Of a stretch of DNA of 64,000 nucleotides, positions 26,691 through 36,180 are shown one piece after another (the stretch's first letter is position 1; each line of letters starts with the position of its first letter). This stretch comes from Echinometra lucunter. Its lineage: Eukaryota; Echinodermata; Echinoidea; Camarodonta; Echinometridae. The notes beneath the pieces are model-generated. The model searched no databases and was not told the DNA's origin. It worked only from the letters and a program-made list of their open reading frames with translations. The position numbers were made by a program, and so were the translations under genes. The DNA is taken from positions 51,001 to 115,000 of the forward strand of contig JAPZVO010000054.1 in assembly GCA_029962745.1 (NCBI GenBank). Reading direction: 5' to 3'.

Positions 26691-27336
26691 CTGTAAAAAG
26701 GAAGCCCGAGTGGAAAAGCATTTGAGAACTTGTAGAATTATACAACATTGAGGGGGAAAACGGAATTCACAAAATTTACTACAAGAGCTTTTTTTTCCAA
26801 AAGGCGCTAAATGTCCTTTTAGAGATTTCGAGCAAGGATTTTTATATCATCATTTATCCTTCTTTAAAAGATCGAATCTTTGTCACAGTTGGAAGTACCA
26901 ACGTTAGACAATTAAAAAGGTCTGCATAAGTGTTTTTTTTTTAATTATTCTTTATATTTTGTATAATACATTAATATTGAGGCAAAAAAGTCCAAAACGT
27001 TCCAAATCCGAACAAATGAAAAATATAGAAAAATTGTCGAAAAATCACTACTTATGGAGGCTAATTGATTAAAATGAATAGCCCAAAAGCTCGTCACCAA
27101 CTTCAAGTCATCCAACACTCAGTTTGTTCAATTTCAGGTTATATGTTTACGCAACTATCCTCGTACAGCAAGATATTACCTTATTGAGAATTGACCAGGC
27201 GTGCGCCATTTTATTTCCCGGGTCTGGTAAAAGTGACCAGACTGATATTATAATGAATATAAGGTTGGGCTAAACCAGTTATCCGATTTTCTACCTTTTC
27301 CTCCAACTAAGTATAAAAGGTAGTAATGTAACCTAC

Positions 27337-27423
27337 CATCTAATCCATCACCTGATCCACTTCCCTGATCATCAGAATCATCTCCATCTCCTGATCCGCT
27401 TCCCTGATCAGAGTCATCTTCAT
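27337..27423 (-). CDS. Repeat exon 2 (unit 25), n=0, 29 codons
   Basis: Open, in frame, with canonical residues throughout (DEDDSDQ entry, DDSDDQ middle, GLD exit). Both splice sites are intact. The intron before it (27424-28471) is unusually long at 1048 nt, apparently because a neighbouring exon was lost. Confidence 0.8.
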
Positions 27424-28471
27424 CTGTAAAAAGGAAACCCGTGTCGTAAAGCTTATGAGAACTTGCAGAATTATACAACACTAAGGAAAAAACGGAATTT
27501 ACAAAATTTATTACTCGAACTTTTTTTTTTCCAAAAAGTGCTAAATCTTCTTTAAGTGATTTCGAGCAAGAATTTTTATTTCATCCATTAACCATATGTA
27601 AAAGATCAAGTCTTTGTCACAGTTGGAAGTACCAACGTTAGACAATAAAAAAGGTCTGCATAATTTTTTTTTTTTAATTCGTCATATTTTGTATAATACA
27701 TTAATGTTGATACAAAAAAATCCAAAACTTGCCAAATCTGTACAAATGAAAAACATAGAAAAATTATCGAAACATCACTACTTATGGAGGCTAATTGATT
27801 AACTTGCATATTTATACAGCATTAAGGGGAAAACGGAATTTACCAAATTTACTACCAAAGCTTTTTTTTTTTTTTCCAAAAAGCCCTAAATCTTCTTAAA
27901 GAGATTTTGAGTAAGGATTTTTATTTCATCTATTATCCTTTCTAATAGATCAGGCCTTTGTCACAGCTGGAAGTACCAACAAAGACAATGTTGGTACTTC
28001 CAGCAATAAAAGAAAAGGCCCTGATAAGTGTTATTTTTTTTAAATTCTTTATTTTTTGTATAATACATGTACATGTACTCAAATGGTAAGACCAAAACAA
28101 AAATCCAAAACGTGCAAAATCCTTACCAATGAAAAATAAAGAAAAATTCTTGAAAAATCACTACTTATGCAGGGTAATTTATTAAAAAGAATAGCTCAAA
28201 CGCTTGTTACCAATTATAAATCATCCAATACCCAGTTTATTCAATTTCAGATGATATGTTTTCACTTGGATAAAACCTTGATTATGCAACTAACCTTATG
28301 CAGCACGATATTACCCTATTTGGAATTTACCAGGTGTGCGCCATTTTATTTCCCGAGTCTGTTAAAATTTACCAGACTGATATTACGATGAATATAAGGT
28401 TGGGCTAAACCAGTTATCCGATTTTCAACCTTTTCCACCAACTAAATATAAAAGGTAGTAATGTAACCTAC
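27424..28471 (-). repeat. Fused intron containing a ghost unit
   Basis: This 1048-nt intron carries two partial copies of the intron sequence. The part at 27488-27800 is nearly identical to 25932-26252. At 27801 the sequence jumps back to acceptor-proximal intron sequence (TTATACAGCATTAAGG…) and runs through a second intron body. No exon lies between. This is best read as a deletion that removed a donor half-intron and an exon. Confidence 0.65.
27966..28004. repeat. Perfect 16-bp hairpin in intron
   Basis: GCTGGAAGTACCAACA and its exact reverse complement are separated by seven bases. The arm is the conserved intron segment CTGGAAGTACCAACA found once per unit elsewhere, so the second arm is a local inverted copy. 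Confidence 0.7.
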
Positions 28472-28558
28472 CACCTAATCCATCACCTGATCCGCTTCCC
28501 TGATCATCAGCCTCACCTCCATCACCTGATCCGCTTCTTTGATCGGAGTCATCTTCAT
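28472..28558 (-). CDS. Repeat exon 1 (unit 26), n=0, 29 codons
   Basis: This is the first repeat exon in transcription order, open and in frame. It has an acceptor after CTTTTTACAG and a GTAGGT donor. It is the most diverged unit: DQRSG replaces DQGSG, GEADDQ replaces DDSDDQ, and the exit is GLG rather than GLD. It has only the entry and exit repeats and no internal 13-mer. Confidence 0.75.
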
Positions 28559-28944
28559 CTGTAAAAAGGAAGCCCGAGTGGAAAAGCTTATGAGAACTTG
28601 CAAATTATACAACATTGAGAGGACAACGGAATCTACAAAATTTACTCCAAATGCTTTTTTTTTCCAAAAGGCGCTAAATCTTCTTTTAGAGATTTCGAGC
28701 AAGGATTTTTATATCATCCTTTATCCTTCTTTAAAAGATCAAATCTTTGCCACACCTGGAAATACCAACATCTGCTGCCCTCAACGATGAGCCGAATTGG
28801 AATATAGAAAGCAGGGTTAGCCCTTACAAAAAGACAAATGAACTCAATAAACACCTTAAAGGGTAAATAAAATAGATAACCGACTAAAAGAAAAAATAAA
28901 TAGAACAGCAAAGAATTGAATGATTAAAATAATATACAATAGCC

Positions 28945-29330
28945 TCACTGATCTCTACGAAAAGAATCTGGATGCTCATTGGCTATTACGCATCGTACAA
29001 AAACTCGAAGCAGGCGCACTGGTGAAAACGGCCATTTTACCACTCAAAACCTCAATGACTTTGTATGAAAAATAGACTTATTCATTTTAATCCTGATTAT
29101 GGGCGGAATCTTGGTCCAAGGCCTTCTTATTGACGATTTATGCATTTAAGAGCCGAAAATTCCAGGATTTAACGTCGAATTTAGCCCATTTTTATAAGGC
29201 TGGACTTGTCCACAAACAAATGGGGAATACGTTCATGAAGTGGTACTTTGGAGTAGTAATGTGACGGTCGGGCGCTTGAAAAATCTCACCCAATGGCATA
29301 TCCAGATTCTTTTCATACAGATCAGTGAAT
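28945..29330. mobile_element. Foldback (MITE-like) element in the first intron
   Basis: The left arm near 28946-28980 contains CACTGATCT…GAAAAGAATCTGGAT. The right arm near 29297-29327 is its reverse complement (ATCCAGATTCTTTTC…AGATCAGTG), with few mismatches. About 310 bp of unrelated DNA lies between the arms. No clear target duplication or coding capacity is visible. It accounts for nearly half of the 852-nt first intron. Confidence 0.45.
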
Positions 29331-29410
29331 AGCCTCCTTCAAGTGATCTCGCAGAGATAAAACTGAGAACGCACAATGGAGGCTCAGTATTTTTTCTTTG
29401 GTTCTCTTAC

Positions 29411-29489
29411 CTAATGTTGTACCAGCAACTGAATACAATAATGCAATGAGCACCAATCCGAAGATGCGACGATTGCGGAACAGCGCCAT
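29411..29489 (-). CDS. First coding exon: signal peptide
   Basis: Seen: ATG at 29489 opens 26 codons plus one base, ending at a strong donor TTAG|GTAAGAG (intron begins at 29410). The peptide starts MALFRNRR, continues with a hydrophobic core LVLIALLY, and has SVA before GTT, a good -3/-1 signal-peptidase pattern (cut after SVA). Basic n-region, hydrophobic h-region and small-residue c-region are all present. The donor leaves phase 1, the phase required by every repeat exon downstream, so joining to 28558 gives Leu-Asp-Glu-Asp-Asp. The first intron would be 852 nt and contains a foldback element. No other exon is evident between the two. Inference: this is the gene's start and the product is secreted. 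The frame match is the main support; a transcript would settle it. Confidence 0.75.
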
Positions 29490-29512
29490 CTTCGATAGAA
29501 ATCTTTTTAAAA

Positions 29513-29946
29513 GGCCCCTGCAATCAAATTGTGAACATACAACTAATAGTTTGCTATTTAAACATCTAAATATTTTTCACAGATTTATAAACCATTTTTT
29601 AAATAATCCCCTCCCCCCATGCTCCAGTTTTCATTCCTGCACTGACATCATCACGTCAATCACTTAGTAATGAAATGCACCCATTTAAACGATCTTAGAT
29701 CAAGACTGATGTCTAAACTCAACAGGATTTTACCAGATTTTCAAAAACTAAACGAAGAAGAGAAATTTAGACTAATAATGATCAGTGATGAGACAGACAT
29801 AAGCACAACAATAATCCAAGAAATTGGCCAAATGTATGATAATTGATTAGACAGGCTGAAAAGCAATAACAAATCCACAAGGTAAAAAGCACATTGATTT
29901 GATAGCAAACATGATAAGATAAACTGACATATATATCTATTAGCTC
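29513..29946. other. Upstream region of the repeat gene
   Basis: AT-rich non-coding DNA. Apart from the candidate TATA box I see a C-rich run at 29610-29618, but no ORF, transposon end or tandem repeat. Confidence 0.4.
29583..29589 (-). promoter_or_regulatory. Candidate TATA box of the repeat gene
   Basis: On the minus strand the sequence reads TATAAAT about 95 bp upstream of the ATG at 29489. A start site 25-30 bp downstream would fall near 29555 and give a 5' leader of about 70 nt. A second weaker TTTAAAA lies at about 29504-29511, too close to the ATG to serve. The region is AT-rich, so a chance match is possible. Confidence 0.35.
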
Positions 29947-29950
29947 TTAA

Positions 29951-30508
29951 AGGGAAAGTCCACCCCAGAACTTTGTTTTAATAAAAGCAGATGAATTTGA
30001 ACAGCATTTTAAAAAAAGAAATGAGCAAAATCAGTCAAAGAATTAGAAAATTACACTCATTTACATTTTCTAGTAAATTACTCTCGGCTCTGCAAATTGG
30101 CAACACTGATGACATCATATGCGAGCAGCTCTCCATTCACTTTGTACATGAAATTTCACATTTTCTCAATTTGCTTGGAAGTTGCACATTTTCTAACCCC
30201 CATAGTCAATGTAAGTTCAGAAGAATTGCTTTTAACATAACATGCCTTGACTATGGGGTGAGAAAATGTGTAACTTCCAAGCAAATTGAGGAAATGTGAA
30301 ATTTCATGTACAAAGTGAATGAAGAGCTGCTCGCATATGATGTCATCAGTGTTGCCAATTTGCAGAGCCGAGAGTAATTTACTAGAAAATGTAAATGAGT
30401 GTAATTTTCTTATTCTTCAACCGATTTTGCTCATTTCTTTTTTAAAATGCTGTTCAAATTTAACTCCTTTTATTAAAACAGTGAAACTTTTGGGGTGGAA
30501 TTTGCCCT
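29951..30508. mobile_element. Palindromic MITE flanked by TTAA
   Basis: The two arms of about 260 bp are inverted copies meeting near 30238. The ends are AGGGAAAGTCCACCCC on the left and the complement of AGGGCAAATTCCACCCC on the right. TTAA lies outside both ends (29947-29950 and 30509-30512), the target preferred by piggyBac-type transposases. There is no coding capacity; in-frame stretches in the arms are artefacts of palindrome sequence. Superfamily assignment rests only on the TTAA and is tentative. Confidence 0.75.
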
Positions 30509-30512
30509 TTAA

Positions 30513-31575
30513 GTTTTTCTCTCTCTCTCCTTCTTTCTCCTCTTGTTTATCGTGATACCTTCATTAAAATATCAGCTTGCTGTCTAATGTGTCTATATAA
30601 TTTTCCCCCTACCCCCCCTCCAAAAAAAAAAATCTCTCTTTTTTTTTTCAATGTTTTTCCTTTTCTGTTTTTATGTTTGTTTTTCCTTAAAAGAGCTTAA
30701 TGAACTAAGATGATATTATTATAGTGAAAGAAAGAAGTAACATAATCTGAGTAATATGTACAAAAATTTAAGAGATAAAAAAGAATTAAAAATATGAAAA
30801 AAAATAATATATTTTTTTTTAATTAAGAGATGACACTGTTTAAACATAATTATTACTATCATTTCGTTGTTTTGTCTATATATTTCGAAAAACTGTTGTA
30901 TTATATTCTGAATTGGCCTGTGGCGTTGTTTTGTCTTTTTTTTTTTTTTTTTTTCTTTAGCTATTCTTTATATGACATCATCTGTTTAGTTTTCTTTTTT
31001 TTTTTAATTTAATGTTTAACTTCGCTATTATGTCTTATTATGTTTAAACTTGAGAATATGATCCTTAATATTTGGATTGAAATCAATGACTTTTTTGAAT
31101 TTGAATCATTAGTGAGCTTACAAGACACAGCGGTAATATGTATTTTTGCCAGAGCTGAACATCTGTTTACAATAAGAGTTGAAATGACAGACAGACAAGC
31201 GTCACCAGCTAAAGAAAGGCAATGTACAGGTATTGTATGAAAGCATGGAATTTTGTTGTAAAAAATGTGCTGATCCGCAGGAAGTTATATACCACTGTCT
31301 ACTGTAGAATGTTAGTTGAGCTGACTGATAATTGACAGATGATGTCACTACAGGAATGAAATCTGAAGCATTTTATGGGGGGGGGGGGTAGCTTAGCAGG
31401 TTGGAAAAAATATAAAACATATTTAAATGTTACAAAATATGAGTTGTATTCGGCCTTGCACATCAATAGGAATCAACTTGAATGTGAATTGCAGTGGCCC
31501 TTTAAGCTCCTGAAAGCAGAATGGGGAAAATACGAATTTATTACACTTCTGACTCTATGTGACCCCCCCCCCCCC

Positions 31576-31607
<32 letters not shown>

Positions 31608-32021
31608 TTATACTCCTCCTCATCGTCCTTACTACCACCATTACTACCACCATGACTTCTGCTCCTAAATGACATGAACTGAAATATGAATTATGAATGT
31701 AATTCATAACCCCAGCTACAAAGTCAATTAGCCAAGAGTCAATAATTCATTTATTATAAGTTGTTTCCAAAACGAGTAATATGAAGTGAAATACGAAGAA
31801 TTGTATATCAAATCAAAGGATATCATATCATCTGTCCAGAAAATGAACGAACAAGCCATGATCATCGAAGGATTACGAAAAATGTTTCAATGACCACAGA
31901 AAGGACTGAAAACAAGCATTACTGCAGGTAAGAGTTATAATCTTTTGTGCATGAATGATAACGATTGGTAACTACGGGCAAATCAAAGGCTATACTTTTC
32001 TCTTTAACGTGATATATAATA
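30513..32021. other. Intergenic AT-rich DNA
   Basis: This stretch holds homopolymer tracts (poly-T around 30937-30955, poly-G around 31377-31389, C then A runs at 31562-31604) and no supported gene. Short open stretches depend on the homopolymers and have no recognisable domain. Confidence 0.6.
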
Positions 32022-32031
32022 TAATAATAAC

Positions 32032-32074
<43 letters not shown>

Positions 32075-32303
32075 GCCCTTATTTACCCAGGGTAACCACT
32101 TTAGCTATCAGCTAATCTTCCAGCGGGCCCTGCATAACATAATTTGTTATTATTACCCTTCTCCATTCTTATATGCCGAGCGCCTGGCTAGAAGGCAGAA
32201 GGTCAATTTTTTTCTAAGTCTTTGGTATGACTCGGTCGGGGATCGAACCCACGACCTCCCCTTCATGAGGCGTACGCTCTATCAATTGAGCCAACATTCC
32301 CGG
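32022..32303 (-). mobile_element. tRNA-derived SINE with ATT tail
   Basis: Reading leftward from 32303, a tRNA-like head has an A-box region TGGCTCAATTGATAGAGCG (32275-32293) and a B box GGTTCGATCCC (32239-32249). A body with CTGGAAGATTAGCTGATAG and GTGGTTACCCTGGGTAAAT follows. It ends in an (ATT)n tail at 32022-32074. This is the complete order expected for RNA polymerase III-driven SINEs. Confidence 0.8.
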
Positions 32304-33349
32304 TGATATAATTTTATAATTGAGCAGATTTTATTACAACTTCTTTAGAAATTTTCGACTTCAAGCACGGTTCACATCCTCCTTTTTATGGTGTGGATTA
32401 TGTGCAGTAAACAAGTAATTAGATACACTCTATGTGCTCTATTACATTTTGAATCACAAATTAATCCTCTACAGTGCGTCCCAAAAAAAACTTTACACTT
32501 TTGAAATGGCTGCCAAATGAAAAATACATGATTCTGGAAGAAAAAGGTTTATATGTATGGATAGCTCATGGACTCAACTTTCATATGAGACCAAAAAGGC
32601 CGAAAATAATTCATGCTTGGGTGAGCACTGCTCACTTTTGTAAAGGGTATGAAAATTAAGTTGCGCAGGAATTGCACCTTTCAATTTGTGAGAGATGAGT
32701 CCTTTGGAGGTTACAGAATTGAGGGTGATATGATGAATTCATGATCAGTTGCAATCAGTTTACATGTAGGTTTGCTGAGTGAGTTTTATGGTTTATTAAA
32801 TCAAAATTTTATGCATGAGTGAACGGGAATTGCATTCATTATTGTAATATTGTACCTTTCCCTGGTAGACTCAGTGGTGTGTTCATGGGAGTCAGGATTG
32901 GGTGATGGTACATGTTGCAGGGGAGGTGAGATAGGGTAAGACTTTGTTAGGTAGATGGGATAAGGGTCAAGAGGACAGTATGCCCCCCTCTCTCTCTCTC
33001 TCTCTCTCTTGCTTCCTGTGTGCTAGTGTATATCTTGACAATTCACATTCTTTGGTCTCCACTCCAAAATATCCAAACCACCTTCCCTTATCCCTTATGA
33101 AGAGAGCAAGATTGTGCATTGAAGGAGGAGGTGGACCTGTGGACCACTGAACTAGCAAACTTTGATTTTTAGTTTCCATTATCATTTATTTTCCCCCTTT
33201 TCTCTCTTACAAGATGGATGAAACAGTTGTAAAATTAAAATGAATGAAAATCAACTGAAAACAAAGACTGACATGTTCATTTTACCAATTTGTGTTACAC
33301 TGTACCGTTTTTCTTGTCCGAAACTCAACTGCTAAAATGACTGGTTGGT

Positions 33350-33540
33350 TGGATAAACTTTGATTGAGTGATTGACTGAGTTATTGATTAATTATGATTG
33401 ATTTATTGAATAATTCATTGATTGAATCAGCTGAATGGTGATTGAATGCTTGATTGATTAATTGATTGACTGATACATTGATTAGCTGAATGATACCTAA
33501 ATATTGATTGTCTAACTTACGGTATTGATTGACTGACCAA
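33350..33540. repeat. Degenerate ATTG tetranucleotide tract
   Basis: Many GATTGATT-type copies with interruptions, in the loop of the mariner-type palindrome. Confidence 0.7.
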
Positions 33541-33609
33541 TAGAATGTGATTGACTTCAGGTGTCAATGGGTGATACCAGTCCCAGTCCAATTTTGGAAA
33601 TGCAGGTAG

Positions 33610-33612
<3 letters not shown>

Positions 33613-33640
<28 letters not shown>

Positions 33641-33651
33641 GGGGGGGGGGG
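33613..33651. repeat. Poly-T then poly-G tract
   Basis: About 28 T followed by 11 G. The length is likely unreliable. Confidence 0.8.
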
Positions 33652-33721
33652 AATGTGGTCTGGATATTTTGGAGAGGAGACCAACGGATGTGAATTGTCA
33701 AGATATGCACAAGCACACCCA

Positions 33722-33769
<48 letters not shown>

Positions 33770-34352
33770 CATGCATGTCCTCTTAACCCTTATCCCATCT
33801 ACCCAACAAAGTTCTACCTTACATCTCACCTCCCCAGCACCATGTACCATCACCCAATCCTGACTCCCATGAACACACCACTGAGTCTACCAGGGAAAGG
33901 TACAATGCTACAATAATGAATGCAATTCCTGTTCACTCATGCATAAAATTTTGATTTAAAAAACCATAAGATTTACTCAGCAAACTTAAACTGACTGCAA
34001 CTGATCATAAATTTATCATATCACCCTCAATTTTGTAACCTCCAAAGGACTTACCTCTCACAAATTGGAAGGCGCAATTCCTGCGCAACCTAATTTTCAT
34101 ACCCTTTACAAAAGTGAGCAGTGCTCACCCAAGCATGAATTATTTTCGGCCTTTCTGGTCTCATATGGAAGTTGAGTCCATGAGCTATCCATACTTATAA
34201 ACCTTTTTCTTCCAGAATCATGTATTTTTCATTTAGCAGCCATTTCAAAAGTGTAAAGGTTTTTTTGGGACGCACTGTAGTGATTGTCTGAAAGAGCTTC
34301 ACGTGATCATATGTATTTTCAACTATTTCAGGATGTTGGCTTCTTCGGCATT

Positions 34353-34405
34353 ATACTATTTGGAAAATGATGTCAGTTTTTCATGACGACATTTTCCAAA
34401 TAGCA
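34353..34405. repeat. Short hairpin
   Basis: TATTTGGAAAATGATGTC and GACGACATTTTCCAAATA are inverted copies with a short loop. Possibly the remnant of a foldback element. Confidence 0.5.
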
Positions 34406-34489
34406 CACTATTTATGAAATGACGTCACAAATACACGCGAGATGAAAATATTACTATTCAGGGGGTGTACAAGAGCTCGAATGCCTACC

Positions 34490-34800
34490 ATGGGAACTCC
34501 CGCGGTGTCACGGCTACTACTTTCTTTCCTTTCTCCTTTTCAATTTCTGATCACTTTGGCCGTATACCATACAACGCCATGCAGGTTTTGATATGACATA
34601 GATTTGAATTAATATCGAATATGAAAATAAAGTACAAGAATACAAGAAAGAATAAAAGGTAATCCATTGGATTATTTTTTTTTATTCCTTTGATCAAACT
34701 TTTCGTCCAAAATATAAAACGAATATACTCTGCTACAATTTCGAGCTTCTGGTTAAAACTATAGTCCTTGGTGCCTCCAATCGCTCTTTGTATGGTCGCA
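34490..34800. repeat. Dispersed repeat, copy A
   Basis: It shares long segments with 48270-48690: TGTCACGGCTACT, TCAATTTCTGATCACTTTG, CCAAAATATA…CATACTCTGC and TTCTGGTTAAAA…GTGCCTCCAAT. No coding potential and no termini defined. Confidence 0.6.
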
Positions 34801-36180
34801 CTGCCTAGCGGCATCTGGGAATATGCCAACACTTTTCTACTTGTACTTCATTATTATGTACAGAATTCCAGTTATACTTCATATTATTTGCATAATTTAG
34901 GAATTATATCTTCCGGATCGAGGCTACTAGGTAACTATTTCAGGTCTGTAGCGTGCCTATCAGGCGATCGGTGGGATTATGAATTGAGCAAAATACTTAA
35001 CATTATTTCAAAGTTTTAGGGCCTGTTTGTTGTCTCTTTAGTTCGAGGTTTTCCCTGTCTAAATTACTATTTGCTCTTAATCAGTTAATAGGGCCGTGAC
35101 ATTTATTTTGTCTGCTCATGCTCAGATTGCATCTGTGAACTGGATTATCTAAAGTGAACTAAATGGCGACAATAACTTCGATACGTAAGCATGAATTAAA
35201 GGGGGAAGTCCATACTTATACAGTATATTATTTTTAAAATGTATGCATTTCGCTGATTTTGTTAATTTTGTTAATAAGTACACCAACCTCGTAATGGAAA
35301 CACTAGCAAGAATACCCTTTTTTCATCGGGGTCCATATTTATAACAGAAACAATTATGAGAACAAGAAAAATAAAAAAAGAGTAAAGAAAGTAAATACAT
35401 GATGCAAAAATGAATCAAAAATATTAATCTCTAAGTAAAATTACTACACAGAAAAACTCTATTTATACAAGAAATAAAAAGCGTATCGAAGGGGGGGGGG
35501 GCGTTGACAAAATATCTTAAGAAAGTTAGAACTTTTCTAACTTACAATTGGTCAATTGCAAATATGCAACCATTTTAGCACCAATTCTATTCCCCTATTT
35601 ACGGATATGCAATATCTGTAAACTGACCACATCTGTGCTGCAGGTACAAATGAATATTATTAGATGGCAGGACAGTTTTCTCCCTACAAACAACTGAGAG
35701 AGGTACTCGAAAAATAGGTCAAATAGTTGCTAATATGTCTTTGAATGGATAATACAAGTGTTAACAGTCACATTCAAGACACTACGCAAAAATCAGTGAT
35801 GAATACCCCTTTCTATATTTTTAGCAAATAAATCGAGAAGAATTTCTGCAATCTGAAGACTAGATAGATTCAAAATCGACATGAATAGGAAAATAAATAA
35901 GACTTTAACACACTTGGTCTACCACGCCTGAAATATGAGATGTAAGTGCAAGGAGTTGTGGGGGAAAAGAAAATATCCTCTTTGCTAAACTTTGGGGTGT
36001 TGTGCCCTCAATTCCTGCCTCCTGATCCATTTCCTTATCATACTTTAAAAACTAGCAAGGGGATCTCATCTGTTATTATTATGAAACTTCTCCAATTTCT
36101 TAGAACTAAGTATATGGCTGTTTTTGGAGACTTATGCCACGTACCAGATATAAAAATGTATATGTACAAGGGGGAGAAAG
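34800..36180. other. Intergenic, nothing recognised
   Basis: AT-rich, with a G run at 35491-35501. I see no exon with supporting splice or domain evidence. Confidence 0.5.

Larger units (their letters stand above)
1..28558 (-). repeat. Tandem array of exon-intron units, ~1.08-1.4 kb period
   Basis: There are twenty-six complete units plus one partial. Introns of units 1-21 are nearly identical and about 686-688 nt. Introns between units 22-26 are 646-1048 nt and clearly diverged. Exons vary only in the number of 39-bp minisatellite copies. Unit starts include exact spacings of 1084 bp (several), 1357 bp (21181 to 22538) and 2324 bp (15294, 17618, 19942), so higher-order duplication by unequal exchange is directly visible. 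Copy number in the assembly may be wrong because many units are near-identical. Confidence 0.9.
1..29489 (-). other. Gene (3' end outside window): secreted giant Asp/Ser/Gly repeat protein
   Basis: Seen: a signal-peptide exon followed by 26 complete and one partial tandem exons, all on the minus strand and all with phase-1 introns, so any subset splices in frame. Each exon encodes an entry segment starting DEDDSDQGSGSGDG, n copies of a 13-residue repeat GSGSGDGDDSDDQ, and an exit segment ending GLD. Total n is 210, giving about 3,458 repeat codons. The repeat is 5 Asp, 4 Gly, 3 Ser, 1 Gln, with no Cys and no hydrophobic residue, so it should be disordered and highly anionic. Known: Ser-Gly-x-Gly near acidic residues is the usual xylosylation context for glycosaminoglycan chains, as in serglycin-type cores. 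Asp/Ser-rich secreted repeats also occur in biomineral matrix proteins such as the echinoid P16 type and phosphophoryn. Inference: an extracellular proteoglycan core or acidic matrix protein. I recognise no specific orthologue. The frame is fixed by three things: it alone is open through every intact donor, the alternative open frame ends in TAG at the donor, and phase matches the signal exon. Confidence 0.75.
32472..34277. mobile_element. 1.8-kb mariner-type palindromic element
   Basis: The ends are TA|CAGTGCGTCCCAAAAAAA on the left and the exact complement GGGACGCACTG|TA on the right, typical of Tc1/mariner superfamily termini and TA targets. The arms, about 690 bp each, stay complementary inward. 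They include the (TC)n tract at 32988-33009 matched by the (AG)n tract at 33726-33760. The loop (about 33190-33590) is a drifted GATT-type microsatellite followed by poly-T/G. No transposase remains. Confidence 0.8.

Noticed and set aside
28714..28911. Hydrophobic minus-strand frame as an alternative first exon
   Set aside because: No donor in the needed phase, and it lies in drifted intron sequence between the signal exon and the first repeat exon.
29991..30555. Two ~80-100 codon frames
   Set aside because: Both are products of the two arms of the TTAA-flanked palindrome.
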